A DNA stretch of 64,000 nt from Clostridia bacterium (GCA_017560085.1 JAFYPA010000064.1:18137-82136); one strand, 5' to 3'; counted from the first letter of the stretch, positions 43,126 to 51,666 are shown. Program-made: numbers and translations. The notes: generated by a model from the sequence alone, not told the origin.

Positions 43126-43977
43126 ATGGGTGAAAAGAAAATATTTCTGACAAACAAGGAGCATATTATAACAGGTGTCGGTGCGGATATGCGCTTCAAC
43201 AAGTCCAAGCACGAATACCCGCTTCACGACCACGAATTCCACGAGTTTGTGCTTGTCACCGACGGCTGTGCCAATCACTACATCAACGGCAAGGTTATGC
43301 CGATGAGCACGGGATGTCTTTATTTTATAAGAAACACAGACACTCACACCTATTCGGATTTTGTCGGTGAGCTGTTCGAATATTACACTCTGCTTTTCGA
43401 GACGGAGGTAATAGAGGAAATGCGGAAATTCCTCGGAGAAAATCTCATTGATAAGCGGTACTTCTCTTCCCCGCTTCCGCCCGAGGTGCATCTTGACAAG
43501 GCGGAAACGGAAATGCTTGCGGGAAAGCTGTCCTCCGTTTTTCTCTGTATGCACGATGACACGGAGAAATTCAGGACGGAGTCAAGGCTTCTTGTAATTG
43601 AGCTGTTCTCGAGGTATTTTTCAAAAAAAGCGGGCTCTGACAGTGAAATTCCCCTGTGGCTTGAGTATGCATACGAAAAAATGCAGAATCCTATGAACTT
43701 TACCAAGGGCAGTGAACGCTTCTTTGAAATATGCGGAAGACGCCGTGAGCACTGTACAAGAATGCTCAAGAAGCACTACGGTGTCACCCCCAACGAATAT
43801 ATATCCGACCTTCGTATGAAGTACGCCGCGAGCCTTTTATCCTCGGGAGACCTTACCGTTTCGGAAATTGCCTGCGAGTGCGGATACAACAGTATACCTC
43901 ATTTTTACGGTATCTTTCAGGCAAAATTCGGTATAAGTCCGGGCGAATACAAGAGTGAAAAAAGCAGACAGATATAA
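43126..43977 (+). CDS. AraC family transcriptional regulator with cupin domain
   Basis: 283 aa from the ATG at 43126, which has GAGGTG 9 nt upstream; the GTG at 43114 lies inside that site. N-terminal cupin (about 20-110: HEYPLHDHEFHEFVLVTDGCANHYINGK) and C-terminal double HTH (FFEICGRRREHCTRMLKKHYGVTPNEYISDLRMKYAASLL and SEIACECGYNSIPHFYGIFQAKFGISPGEYK). It probably senses a sugar. The target is not clear from context. Confidence 0.9.
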   Translation: MGEKKIFLTNKEHIITGVGADMRFNKSKHEYPLHDHEFHEFVLVTDGCANHYINGKVMPMSTGCLYFIRNTDTHTYSDFVGELFEYYTLLFETEVIEEMRKFLGENLIDKRYFSSPLPPEVHLDKAETEMLAGKLSSVFLCMHDDTEKFRTESRLLVIELFSRYFSKKAGSDSEIPLWLEYAYEKMQNPMNFTKGSERFFEICGRRREHCTRMLKKHYGVTPNEYISDLRMKYAASLLSSGDLTVSEIACECGYNSIPHFYGIFQAKFGISPGEYKSEKSRQI

Positions 43978-44003
43978 AATCAAAATTCAAAAGGAAGTAA
44001 AAA

Positions 44004-44705
44004 ATGACTACAACAGACATCTTTCTTGACAAATACAGAGAGCTTGAGGTGGCGGTAAGATACGCATACAAGCTCGGCAAATACGAATCGGCGGTGTCCT
44101 TTCTGAAAAAGCAGAAGGCATTTGAAAAATACAGTGCGGATATTGACTATATTTCCGACATAAGAAACCTTCTTTCACACAACAGAAAAATCATAGGCGA
44201 ATATGCGGTACAGCCCTCGGAGCAGGTACTTCATTTTATGGATGCGCTTATAAATGCGGTAAACGGCAGAAAGCGCTGCCGTGATGTTGCGATAAAGGTT
44301 GACAAGATACTCAAGAAAAACCTCAGCGGCAAGGTTTCCGACACTATGAAGATAATGAACGCCCGCAATTTCAGCCATGTTCCGATTGTGGATAACCGCC
44401 GTGTTATAGGAGTTTTCAGCAGAAATTCCATCTTCTCCTTCGTTGCAGACAACGGATTTGACGCACTTTCAAAAAATCCCGCTCTCACATTTAACGACAT
44501 AAAGGACTATCTGAAGCTTGACGGCAGAGAAAGAGAAGAATATCTGTTTATCAAGAACACCCTGTTTCTTGACGAGCTTGAGGACCTGCTTGACGAAATG
44601 AGCAAGAAAGGCAGAAAGGTTGGTCTTATTTTCCTCACCAAAAACGGCTCAAGAGAGGATTCCATTATGGGAATGCTTACCCCTTGGGCGGCAAGAAAAA
44701 GCTAA
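44004..44705 (+). CDS. HEPN-like domain fused to a CBS domain pair
   Basis: 233 aa. The helical N-terminus (1-90) contains IRNLLSHN, the R-x4-H motif (R54, H59) of HEPN domains, which are often RNases or nucleotide-transfer accessory domains. Residues about 110-233 read as two CBS motifs (KVSDTMKIMNARNFSHVPIVDNRRVIGVFSRNSIF and a diverged second copy ending in VGLIFLTKNGSREDSIMGMLTPW). CBS pairs bind adenosine nucleotides. AAGGAAG precedes the ATG. It lies 26 bp after the AraC gene. The combination could be an RNase or a regulator gated by adenine nucleotides; this is an inference. Confidence 0.7.
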   Translation: MTTTDIFLDKYRELEVAVRYAYKLGKYESAVSFLKKQKAFEKYSADIDYISDIRNLLSHNRKIIGEYAVQPSEQVLHFMDALINAVNGRKRCRDVAIKVDKILKKNLSGKVSDTMKIMNARNFSHVPIVDNRRVIGVFSRNSIFSFVADNGFDALSKNPALTFNDIKDYLKLDGREREEYLFIKNTLFLDELEDLLDEMSKKGRKVGLIFLTKNGSREDSIMGMLTPWAARKS

Positions 44706-44711
44706 AAAAAC

Positions 44712-44750
44712 GCCTTGACGAGATTAAACTTCTCGCCAAGGCAATTTTAA
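44712..44750. terminator. Bidirectional terminator between convergent genes
   Basis: GCCTTGACGAG/CTCGCCAAGGC with one mismatch (44712-44722 and 44732-44742), flanked by A7 on the left and ATTTTAATT on the right. Confidence 0.8.
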
Positions 44751-44803
44751 TTATTAAAATTTCAACTTCCTAATTGTGCATTGTGCATTGTGAATTGTGC
44801 ATT
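44740..44803. repeat. Dispersed repeat: hairpin plus 7-bp tandem tract (copy 2)
   Basis: An A/T palindrome (AATTTTAATTATTAAAATT) then TTCAACTTCC and a tract of about four degenerate TGTGCAT units reaching the stop codon of the minus-strand gene. The junction resembles TCAACCTC of copies 4 and 5. Confidence 0.6.
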
Positions 44804-45902
44804 AAATTCCAAGGTCCTCACAAAGCTTCACTCTTATCTGATGTCTGATTCCCGCTGTGGGAGAGTTGAGAAGATGCTTTGCAAGGAATACGCAAAGTCC
44901 CTTTTGTCTGTCGATGGAAAGTGATGCCGCTGCCGCTCCGCCCCAGCCGAATTCGGTTACCTTTGTTTTGTCCTTTGATGTACGAACACCGAGACCATAG
45001 GTCATAACATCGTTTTCTCCCGAATATGTAGGCTGCTGCTTGGGAGTGAGCTGAGGTGAGTTCATCATTTCGAGTGTCTGAGGCTTTAAAATCTTACAGG
45101 TACGCATACCCTCGAGGAATCTCATATAGTCCTCTACGGTTGAGCAGGCGCCTGCACCTCCGCTGTCGTATTCGCATCCGAGTCTGTAGCCCTGAATCTT
45201 TTTGCCTACGTTTACCGCCATCTGCTTTTCGGTATTGTAATGATACTGTGAAGCAAAGAGGGAGTCGTCAAACTTGTCTCTGTTGAAGCTTGTGTGCTCC
45301 ATTCCGAGGACATCGAAGATGTTCTTCTTTACATAGTCCTCAAAGCGTTCCTCGGCAAGCACCTCAACGAGGGCGGCTATTACGTCGTGCGCAAGGCTGT
45401 ACTGATACTTGTCACCGGGATGATATATGAGCGGATCCTTTGCGAGGTACTTTATTGTTTCTACCGTCGGGCATCTGCCGTTTGTTTTCTGTCTTGCTTC
45501 CTCAAGTCCCGGGGAATGAAGGTCATAGGAGAAGCCTGCTGTCATTGTGAAGAGGTTGCGGATTTTGATTTTTGTCTTTGCGGGAACAATGCTTCCGTCC
45601 GCTTCCTTTACGGTCATATCCTTAAATTCGGGAATGTAATTCCAGAGCTCGTCGTCAAGCTCGAATTTTCCCTTTTCGAAAAGCTGAAGAGCCGCCGCAC
45701 AGGTGATTACCTTTGAGCAGGAATAGATATTGTACATTTCGTTGCCCTTGACGGGAGTCTTTGTTTCAAGGTCGGAGTAGCCGTTCATATAACGGAATAC
45801 CTCTTTGCCGTTGAGATATGCGATACAGTCGCATCCGGGAACGCCCATTTCAAGGAAGCTGTCCATAAATTCTATTGATTTCTTAAACATAAGCTTACTC
45901 AC
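44802..45902 (-). CDS. Beta-lactamase-fold serine hydrolase (class C/esterase-like)
   Basis: 366 aa. The catalytic SxxK motif is SCSK in NIYSCSKVITCAAALQLFEKGK. The YxN position reads YSL (KYQYSLAHDVIAALVE), and the region of the third motif is FGWGGAAAA. There is no signal peptide, so it is cytoplasmic and unlikely to be a resistance beta-lactamase; esterase or peptidase activity is more likely. It is followed by a dispersed repeat that ends at its stop codon. Confidence 0.87.
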   Translation of the reverse strand: MSKLMFKKSIEFMDSFLEMGVPGCDCIAYLNGKEVFRYMNGYSDLETKTPVKGNEMYNIYSCSKVITCAAALQLFEKGKFELDDELWNYIPEFKDMTVKEADGSIVPAKTKIKIRNLFTMTAGFSYDLHSPGLEEARQKTNGRCPTVETIKYLAKDPLIYHPGDKYQYSLAHDVIAALVEVLAEERFEDYVKKNIFDVLGMEHTSFNRDKFDDSLFASQYHYNTEKQMAVNVGKKIQGYRLGCEYDSGGAGACSTVEDYMRFLEGMRTCKILKPQTLEMMNSPQLTPKQQPTYSGENDVMTYGLGVRTSKDKTKVTEFGWGGAAAASLSIDRQKGLCVFLAKHLLNSPTAGIRHQIRVKLCEDLGI

Positions 45903-45925
45903 TTTCGTTTATTTTTATTATCTTT

Positions 45926-45953
45926 ATTATAGCACCAACTTCATAAATGTCAA
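45926..45953 (-). promoter_or_regulatory. Promoter for the serine hydrolase
   Basis: On the minus strand TTGACA (45948-45953), 16-bp spacer, TATAAT (45926-45931). Confidence 0.85.
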
Positions 45954-45978
45954 GTGCGGTTTTGATTTTTATAGGTAT

Positions 45979-46755
45979 TTATTTTCTCTGCCCTACATAA
46001 AGAGTCGGTGAAACACCGTATTTCTTCTTGAACACCTTGCCGAAATACAGTGCATCCTCAAAGCCCACCGACCTTGCAACATCGGATATATTTCCGAAGT
46101 CACCGCCGTCGAGTATGCTTCGGGCTCTTGAAAGTCGCTTTTCCACAAGGTATTCCTTGGGAGATATTCCGTAGCTTTTGAGAAAGCACTTGCGGAAATA
46201 TGTTCCCGAAACTCCCGATTTATTTATAAGCGCCTCGACGGAAAAATCCGTATCGAATATGTGGCTTTCGAAATATTCCATCGCCGTGGAAAGTATGCTT
46301 CTTGCGGAATGTCCTATGTAGCCGTGCTCGTCGTCCTTGGAAAGGGATGCCATAAGGGTATAGAAAAGGGCGTAGCATTTATTCTTTTTCGCTCCGCTTC
46401 CGAAAAGCCACAGGGAGTTGAGATTTCGAAAAACATCGTTGGAGTCTATGCTTTCATATGTGGGACATCGGTAAAGTCCTCTGTAGCCTTCGAGTCCGTC
46501 AGCCTCAAAGCGTATCGCGATATATCGGCTTTCACCCTCGGAAAGCTTCCTGACATTGTAGTCGGAGCCCTTTGGAATATAGAGGATATCACCGTCGGAA
46601 ACAACAAGATTTCTGCCGTTGTCAAAGGTATATTCGCTTGTGCCGTAGAGCTTATAAATAATAAAATGCGAGGGCTTATTGACAAAGCTTGCGCTTGCGG
46701 CGGAGATTCCCTCGTATATGCTCTGAAGTTTCAGATTTTCTATATTTTCAAACAT
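45979..46755 (-). CDS. AraC family transcriptional regulator
   Basis: 258 aa from the ATG at 46755, preceded by GGGTGA and lying just downstream of a consensus promoter; the in-frame ATG at 46821 is upstream of that promoter. N-terminal cupin-like sensor (YTFDNGRNLVVSDGDILYIPKGSDY) and C-terminal double HTH (FSVEALINKSGVSGTYFRKCFLKSYGISPKEYLVEKRLSRARSIL and SDVARSVGFEDALYFGKVFKKKYGVSPTLY). It is divergent from the AEC transporter gene and may regulate it. Confidence 0.9.
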   Translation of the reverse strand: MFENIENLKLQSIYEGISAASASFVNKPSHFIIYKLYGTSEYTFDNGRNLVVSDGDILYIPKGSDYNVRKLSEGESRYIAIRFEADGLEGYRGLYRCPTYESIDSNDVFRNLNSLWLFGSGAKKNKCYALFYTLMASLSKDDEHGYIGHSARSILSTAMEYFESHIFDTDFSVEALINKSGVSGTYFRKCFLKSYGISPKEYLVEKRLSRARSILDGGDFGNISDVARSVGFEDALYFGKVFKKKYGVSPTLYVGQRK

Positions 46756-46771
46756 ATCATCACCCGACAGT

Positions 46772-46800
46772 ATTGTAGCATATTTGGAAGAATTTGTCAA
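46772..46800 (-). promoter_or_regulatory. Promoter for the AraC-type regulator at 45979
   Basis: On the minus strand TTGACA (46795-46800), 17-bp spacer, TACAAT (46772-46777). Confidence 0.85.
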
Positions 46801-46839
46801 CTTGAGTTTTGAAAATTCCATATTGTATTCTTTTTTCTA

Positions 46840-46868
46840 TTTACAAAATTCTTTTATTGGTCTATAAT
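46840..46868 (+). promoter_or_regulatory. Promoter for the AEC transporter
   Basis: TTTACA (46840-46845), 17-bp spacer, TATAAT (46863-46868). Confidence 0.85.
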
Positions 46869-46920
46869 ACCCTTTGTTGCAAAGGAAAAACAAAACAAGC
46901 AACCGAAAGGAAATTCCGCA

Positions 46921-47898
46921 ATGGCTGTTATTTTAAGCAGTATAGCAAATCTTTTGCTGTTCGCCCTTATCGGCTACATACTCACAAAGCTCGGAAAGCT
47001 CAATGCCGAGCATGCGAAAATACTCTCCGCTCTTGAGGTGTGGGTGTTCCTGCCCTGCAAGATGTTCAGAGGATTTTCATCCACCTTCAATATGGACTAT
47101 CTCAGAAGCAAATACGCAATACTCATTTCGGGCATTGCGATACTTGTAATTTCCGTAAGTATAGCAACTCTTCTCGTTCCGAGATTCGTAAAGGAGAAGA
47201 GAGACAGACCGATTATAAAGTATTCCGTGCTGATTTCAAACTACGGCTATATCGGCTACGCTATGTGCGAGAGTGTTTACGGCAGTGCCGCAATGAGTGA
47301 TATGATGTTCGCCGCTCTTCCCTTCTCCATCTACGTTTACACGGAAGGCTACAGAATGCTTACAGGTCAGGAGAAGATTTCCGTAAAGCGTATGATAAAC
47401 CCGATTTTCGTTGCGATTTTTATAGGATGCTTTTTCGGAATCACTTCCCTTTCCCTTCCCTCGCTTCCGTCCGCAAGTGATGCGGTGCTTTATGCGTCTA
47501 TGTCACCCGTCGAAATTTTCCTCGGCGTTGTCAACAAGATTACAATTGATGCAAGTGCATGTATGGCTCCCGTAAGTATGCTTCTTGCAGGTATCACGGT
47601 TGCCGAATTCCCCGTGAAGGAAATGCTTTCCGACAAGCGTGTTTATGCGGTTGCCTTTATTAAGATGCTGGTATTCCCCATTGCGGTTATTCTTATTCTC
47701 TCGCAGTTTTTACCCAAGAGCTTTGTTATTCCGCTTTCCATGCTGTTCCTTGTTCCCTGCGGACTCAACACGGTTGTATTCCCGAAGATGTGCGGAGGAA
47801 ACTACAAGCTTGGGGCGTCAATCGCATTTGTTTCCATACTTGTTTCAATTGCGACAATGCCTCTTTGTATGAAGATTATTGACCTTGTCTGCAAGTAA
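46921..47898 (+). CDS. AEC (auxin efflux carrier) family transporter
   Basis: 325 aa, ten or so hydrophobic helices in two halves. N-terminal LLLFALIGYILTKLGKLNAEHAKILSALEVWVFLPCKMF and C-terminal VPCGLNTVVFPKMCGGNYKLGASIAFVSILVSIATMPL match the AEC family, whose bacterial members export small organic acids and similar solutes (e.g. malate permease-like). GAAAGGA precedes the ATG. It is divergent from an AraC gene that may sense the transported compound. Confidence 0.88.
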   Translation: MAVILSSIANLLLFALIGYILTKLGKLNAEHAKILSALEVWVFLPCKMFRGFSSTFNMDYLRSKYAILISGIAILVISVSIATLLVPRFVKEKRDRPIIKYSVLISNYGYIGYAMCESVYGSAAMSDMMFAALPFSIYVYTEGYRMLTGQEKISVKRMINPIFVAIFIGCFFGITSLSLPSLPSASDAVLYASMSPVEIFLGVVNKITIDASACMAPVSMLLAGITVAEFPVKEMLSDKRVYAVAFIKMLVFPIAVILILSQFLPKSFVIPLSMLFLVPCGLNTVVFPKMCGGNYKLGASIAFVSILVSIATMPLCMKIIDLVCK

Positions 47899-47905
47899 AA
47901 AATAT

Positions 47906-47939
47906 ACCACCGAAGATTATTTGTCCTCGGTGGTTTTTC
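47906..47939. terminator. Bidirectional terminator between convergent genes
   Basis: Stem ACCACCGA/TCGGTGGT (47906-47913, 47927-47934) with further GA/TC pairing, T-run after and A-run before. Confidence 0.88.
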
Positions 47940-47954
47940 TTTATGTACGGCAGA

Positions 47955-48764
47955 CTAAATCTCTGCTGAAATTTTTCTGTAGTCCTTGGGATTCTTGCCC
48001 GTAATTTTCTTGAATACCCTTCTGAAATATGTGGAGGACTCAAAGCCCACGGCACCGCTTATGCTTTCGATTGTCATATCGTCGTTGTTGATAAGGAGGG
48101 CGATTGCACGGTTTATGCGGTAGTGGTTGAGATAGTCCACGGGAGTTACGCCGAGAGCCGCCTTGAAGCCTGGGAAAAATCGGGACGGACTCATATTGCT
48201 GATGCTTGCAAGGGTATCCACGGTTATGTTGTCGGCGTAATTGTTTTCGATATATTCTATCGCACGGCTGATTCTGGAGTCTATCTGCTTTTCCTTTCCG
48301 CACTCAAGATTTGGGAGAATTGTACTTAAAAGCGAGAAAAATTTCGACAAGGATTCAAGCTGTCCCTGCTCGTCCCTTTCGTAGCTTTCAAGGATGAATT
48401 TAAAGTCGGAAATTGTTTTTTCGCTGTCTGCAGGGGTATACTTCTGGAGCTTGAAATTCTTGTGCCGTGTAAAAATTCCCGGGTAGTCAAAGGCGAAGTG
48501 GATGCTTATGTAGCTTACCTCGGGGTTTCCCTGCCATCTTGAAACGTATCTTGTGGTTATCGGCACGAAAACTATTTCGCCGGGGTGCAGAGTAAAATGC
48601 TCGCCGCTTCCCGTGCTGTCCGTAAATTCCGCCGTGCCGCAAAGAAGAATTCCGAGGCAAAAGTGGGGTCTCGGCATACAGCTTGCGTCAAAAATATAAT
48701 CCTTATGTCTGTAGTTGCCCACCTTAAAAAAGGTAAGCCTTGATGCGGATGATATATTCGTCAC
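47955..48764 (-). CDS. AraC family transcriptional regulator
   Basis: 269 aa. The start is a GTG at 48764 with a good AAGGAGG site. N-terminal cupin with FCLGILLCGTAEFTDSTGSGEHFTLHPGEIVFVP; C-terminal AraC domain (ITVDTLASISNMSPSRFFPGFKAALGVTPVDYLNHYRINRAIALL, then IESISGAVGFESSTYFRRVFKKITGKNPKDYRK). It is divergent from the MDR reductase gene at 48901 and may control it and the following SDR and dehydroquinase-like genes. Confidence 0.9.
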   Translation of the reverse strand: MTNISSASRLTFFKVGNYRHKDYIFDASCMPRPHFCLGILLCGTAEFTDSTGSGEHFTLHPGEIVFVPITTRYVSRWQGNPEVSYISIHFAFDYPGIFTRHKNFKLQKYTPADSEKTISDFKFILESYERDEQGQLESLSKFFSLLSTILPNLECGKEKQIDSRISRAIEYIENNYADNITVDTLASISNMSPSRFFPGFKAALGVTPVDYLNHYRINRAIALLINNDDMTIESISGAVGFESSTYFRRVFKKITGKNPKDYRKISAEI

Positions 48765-48808
48765 GGAAAATCCTCCTTTAAAACGGTAGAATAGTTCTGT
48801 TTTTTGAT

Positions 48809-48837
48809 ATTATATCAATTTTAAAAACGATTGTCAA
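48809..48837 (-). promoter_or_regulatory. Promoter for the AraC-type regulator at 47955
   Basis: On the minus strand TTGACA (48832-48837), 17-bp spacer, TATAAT (48809-48814). Confidence 0.88.
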
Positions 48838-48839
48838 TA

Positions 48840-48848
48840 TGTTATAAT
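48840..48848 (+). promoter_or_regulatory. Extended -10 promoter for the MDR reductase
   Basis: TGTTATAAT, an extended -10 at 48840-48848, with no good -35. That pattern often means an activator is needed, and the divergent AraC protein is a candidate. Confidence 0.55.
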
Positions 48849-48900
48849 GAATTAACCTAAAATTCCTTCGGGAATACAAATTTACAAAAGGAGTAAACAA

Positions 48901-49881
48901 ATGAAAGCAGTAGTAATCACAGATGATAAGAAGCTTATGTGGTCGGACGTTGAGAATCCGACAATGAAGGCGGGCGAGGTGCTTGTAAAGGTTCACGCCG
49001 CAGCGGTAAACAGAGCAGACCTTATGCAGGTTGACGGCTGTTATCCTCCCCCTCCCGGATGCCCCGACTGGCCCGGTCTTGAAATTTCGGGTGTTATCGA
49101 GGATATGTCCGAGGAAGCAAAGGCTGAGGGCAAGTGGAAAATCGGCGACGAGGTCTGCGCACTTCTCGGCGGTGGCGGTTATGCGGAATATGTAACTGTC
49201 CAGTCCTTTATGCTTATGCCAATCCCTGCGGGGCTTTCCCTTACGGATGCGGCGGCACTTCCCGAGGCATATGCTACGGCATATCTCAACCTCTTTATCG
49301 AGGGCGGTGCAAAGCCCGGTATGAACTTCCTTATGCACGCAGGCGCATCGGGACTTGCAAGTGTTGTAATCCCTATGGCAAAGGCATTCGGACTCCGTGT
49401 TATCACAACCGTACTTAACGAAGAAGCGGCAAAGTCCATAGCACATCTCGGTGCGGACATTGTTGTTGACACATCCAAGGAAAGCATAGTTGACGTACTC
49501 AAGGCAGAGTGCGAGGCAGGAAGACCTCTTAATCTTGCTATCGACTGTCTCGGCAGCGAAAAGGTAGGCGAGTGCTTCCCCTACTGTGCATACGCTTGTC
49601 GCTGGATTATGATTGCGACTCTCGCAGGAGATATCTCTCCCGTAAATATGAGAACAATGTACGTAAAGAACATCCGCCTTATCGGAAGCACACTCAGAAG
49701 CAAGCCCGAGCCCTACAAGGGTGAAATTCTTGCAAAGCTTGTAGAGGAAATCTGGCCGAAGGTTGAATCAGGCGAAATCAGACCTACAATCTGGAAGGTT
49801 ATGTCCATAAAGGAAGCGAACGAGGCACACGCACTTCTTCGTGACGGTAAGAGCGCGGGAAAGGTTGTTATGACGTTCTGA
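48901..49881 (+). CDS. MDR-family NAD(P)H:quinone oxidoreductase-like protein
   Basis: 326 aa. GroES-like domain (VKVHAAAVNRADLMQVDGCYPPPPGCPDWPGLEISG), then Rossmann domain with LMHAGASGLASVVIPMAKAFG. The lack of zinc-ligand Cys clusters puts it with quinone oxidoreductases of the zeta-crystallin type (PIG3-like). It probably reduces a quinone or enone with NADPH. AAAAGGAG precedes the ATG. The next gene, an SDR, is 197 bp away across a pair of dispersed repeats. Confidence 0.9.
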   Translation: MKAVVITDDKKLMWSDVENPTMKAGEVLVKVHAAAVNRADLMQVDGCYPPPPGCPDWPGLEISGVIEDMSEEAKAEGKWKIGDEVCALLGGGGYAEYVTVQSFMLMPIPAGLSLTDAAALPEAYATAYLNLFIEGGAKPGMNFLMHAGASGLASVVIPMAKAFGLRVITTVLNEEAAKSIAHLGADIVVDTSKESIVDVLKAECEAGRPLNLAIDCLGSEKVGECFPYCAYACRWIMIATLAGDISPVNMRTMYVKNIRLIGSTLRSKPEPYKGEILAKLVEEIWPKVESGEIRPTIWKVMSIKEANEAHALLRDGKSAGKVVMTF

Positions 49882-49917
49882 GCTTTGCGGGCTGACGGAG
49901 GGAAAGACGAAAAACTA

Positions 49918-49973
49918 ATGCATAATGCATAATGCATAATGCATAATCAAGGAAAAAATTCCTTCGGAATTTT
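49918..49973. repeat. Dispersed repeat: 7-bp tandem tract plus hairpin (copy 3)
   Basis: Four ATGCATA units (49918-49945) then AATCAAGG and a hairpin AAAATTCC-TTC-GGAATTTT (49955-49973). It faces copy 4, so the two enclose the gap between the MDR and SDR genes. Confidence 0.8.
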
Positions 49974-50008
49974 AATTTATTTGAAATTGCATTGGCAAAA
50001 AAACGGAG

Positions 50009-50061
50009 GATTGCGAAGCAATCAACCTCAACTATTCACTATTCACTATTCACTTTTCACT
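50009..50061. repeat. Dispersed repeat: hairpin plus 7-bp tandem tract (copy 4)
   Basis: Hairpin GATTGC-GAA-GCAATC (50009-50023), AACCTC, then ACTATTC three times and ACTTTTC (50031-50058). Opposite orientation to copy 3. The ribosome site of the SDR follows directly. Confidence 0.8.
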
Positions 50062-50078
50062 ATAAAAAGGAGTATATT

Positions 50079-50870
50079 ATGGAACTTAATTTAAACGGAA
50101 AGGTTGCACTTATTACAGGTGCGGGCTCGGGTATGGGTCTTCTCTGCGCCCAGTGTTATGCTAAGGAAGGCGCAAAGGTTGTTCTTGCGGATTTGAATGA
50201 GGATGCGGTAAAGAGTGCCGCCGAGGAAATTAATGCAAATGGCGGCGAGGCCATTGCCGTTAAGGTTGACGTTACCAATTATGAGCAGGTTGTTGCCTGC
50301 CGTGACAAGGCTGTCGAGGCATTCGGTGCGATTGATATTCTTGTTACCTGTGCGGGCGGTGCAGAGACTCGTCTTTTGGGACTCCCGTGGATGCCTTATC
50401 ACGAAATTCCGATAAGTGCAATCGACTTCGGTATTGACCTTAATCTCAAGGGTGCTATGTACTTCCAGCACGCTGTTTTTGCACAAATGGCAAAGCAGTA
50501 CAGCGGTGTAATGATTTCTCTCGGCTCAATTACAGGTGAAGAGGGCGGTACTATGGCTTATGCCGCCGCAAAGAGTGCGCTTATGAAGGGTGTTGTTAAA
50601 ACACTTGCTCAGTACGGTGCGGAATATAATATCCGTTCCGTGTGTGTCGCACCGGGTCCCGTGCTTACCCGTCCCGGTATGGCTAACATGAAGACTATGG
50701 CGGGCAGAGCCGCAGATCCGCAGGAAATTGTTGATATGATTCTTTACGTTTCCTCTGACAGAGGTGCATTCATCAACGGTACGACAATTCTTATTGACGG
50801 CGGAAGAAACGTACTTATGAACAAGACAGGCCCTCAGCCCGAAAAAAAGACTGCACCCAAGAACGACTGA
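50079..50870 (+). CDS. SDR family oxidoreductase
   Basis: 263 aa from the ATG at 50079 (AAAAGGAG at 50065-50072); upstream in-frame codons run through the repeat tract. Classical SDR: TGAGSGMGLLCAQCYA, CAGG, Ser in ISLGSITGEEGG and YAAAK, and a C-terminal GTTILIDGGRN. A Pro/Lys-rich tail of about 15 residues ends the protein. It lies 21 bp before the dehydroquinase-like gene, so the two may act on the same hydroxy-acid or sugar-derived compound. Confidence 0.92.
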   Translation: MELNLNGKVALITGAGSGMGLLCAQCYAKEGAKVVLADLNEDAVKSAAEEINANGGEAIAVKVDVTNYEQVVACRDKAVEAFGAIDILVTCAGGAETRLLGLPWMPYHEIPISAIDFGIDLNLKGAMYFQHAVFAQMAKQYSGVMISLGSITGEEGGTMAYAAAKSALMKGVVKTLAQYGAEYNIRSVCVAPGPVLTRPGMANMKTMAGRAADPQEIVDMILYVSSDRGAFINGTTILIDGGRNVLMNKTGPQPEKKTAPKND

Positions 50871-50891
50871 TAAATTTACAGGAGGCAAATT

Positions 50892-51659
50892 ATGAAGCCC
50901 ACATTTTTAGGACACGACAAACCGCTCAAGACGGTTATGATTATCAAAAGAACACCCACTGAAATAATAGACGAAATAGCACTTGCAAAGGCTTCGGGAG
51001 CAGACGCGCTCGGCTTCCAGCTTGAAAAGCTTCTTCCCGAATACAGAACAGAGGAATGCTACAAGGCGATATTCCACGCGGCAGGTGATTATCCCACATA
51101 CTTCACCTTCTACAGATGCCCCGGTGACAAGCCTCTTTGCTCGGACGAGGAAATCGCAGAGGAGCTTAAGAAAATCACAAGATGCGGTGGTACTATCGCC
51201 GACATTATGGGCGACCTTTTCTGCAGAACCGAGGGTGAGCTTACCGATGATGCAGAGGCTATCGCAAAGCAGAAAAAGCTTATAGATGAGATTCACGCGC
51301 TGGGCGGTGAGGTGCTTATGTCCTCCCATGTTTGCAAGTACACCCCCTCCGACAGAGTAATGGAGATTGCCAACGCTCACAAGGAGAGAGGCGCTGACGT
51401 CTGCAAGATAGTTACCAACGCAGAGGACGATACTCAGCAGATAGACAATCTTATGATTATAGACAGGCTCAAGCGTGAGCTTGGTCTTCCCTTCCTCTAT
51501 CTTTGCGGTGGAAAGTGCGATGTTCTTCGCAGAGTAGGTCCCCGCTTCGGATGCTGTATGTGGCTCTGTGTTTACGACCACGATGACCTTGCGGTAAAGA
51601 GCCAGCCGAAGCTTCTTCAGGTTCGTGAGACGGTAAATGCTTTTGAAATGAATAAGTAA
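50892..51659 (+). CDS. Type I 3-dehydroquinate dehydratase-like protein
   Basis: 255 aa. TIM barrel with the general-base His in VLMSSHVCKYTPSDR and the Schiff-base Lys in GADVCKIVTNAED, both hallmarks of type I dehydroquinases. The usual E-x-R substrate-binding motif of strand 2 is replaced by GFQLEKL, so the substrate may differ from 3-dehydroquinate. GGAGG precedes the ATG. It is grouped with an SDR and an MDR enzyme rather than shikimate genes, which suggests a catabolic role such as quinate-like compound breakdown. It ends in a terminator. Confidence 0.78.
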   Translation: MKPTFLGHDKPLKTVMIIKRTPTEIIDEIALAKASGADALGFQLEKLLPEYRTEECYKAIFHAAGDYPTYFTFYRCPGDKPLCSDEEIAEELKKITRCGGTIADIMGDLFCRTEGELTDDAEAIAKQKKLIDEIHALGGEVLMSSHVCKYTPSDRVMEIANAHKERGADVCKIVTNAEDDTQQIDNLMIIDRLKRELGLPFLYLCGGKCDVLRRVGPRFGCCMWLCVYDHDDLAVKSQPKLLQVRETVNAFEMNK

Positions 51660-51666
51660 CAGAATT

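Noticed and set aside
44802..45902. The serine hydrolase as an antibiotic-resistance beta-lactamase
   Set aside because: It has SCSK but no signal peptide and no proper YxN motif; esterase or peptidase roles are more likely.
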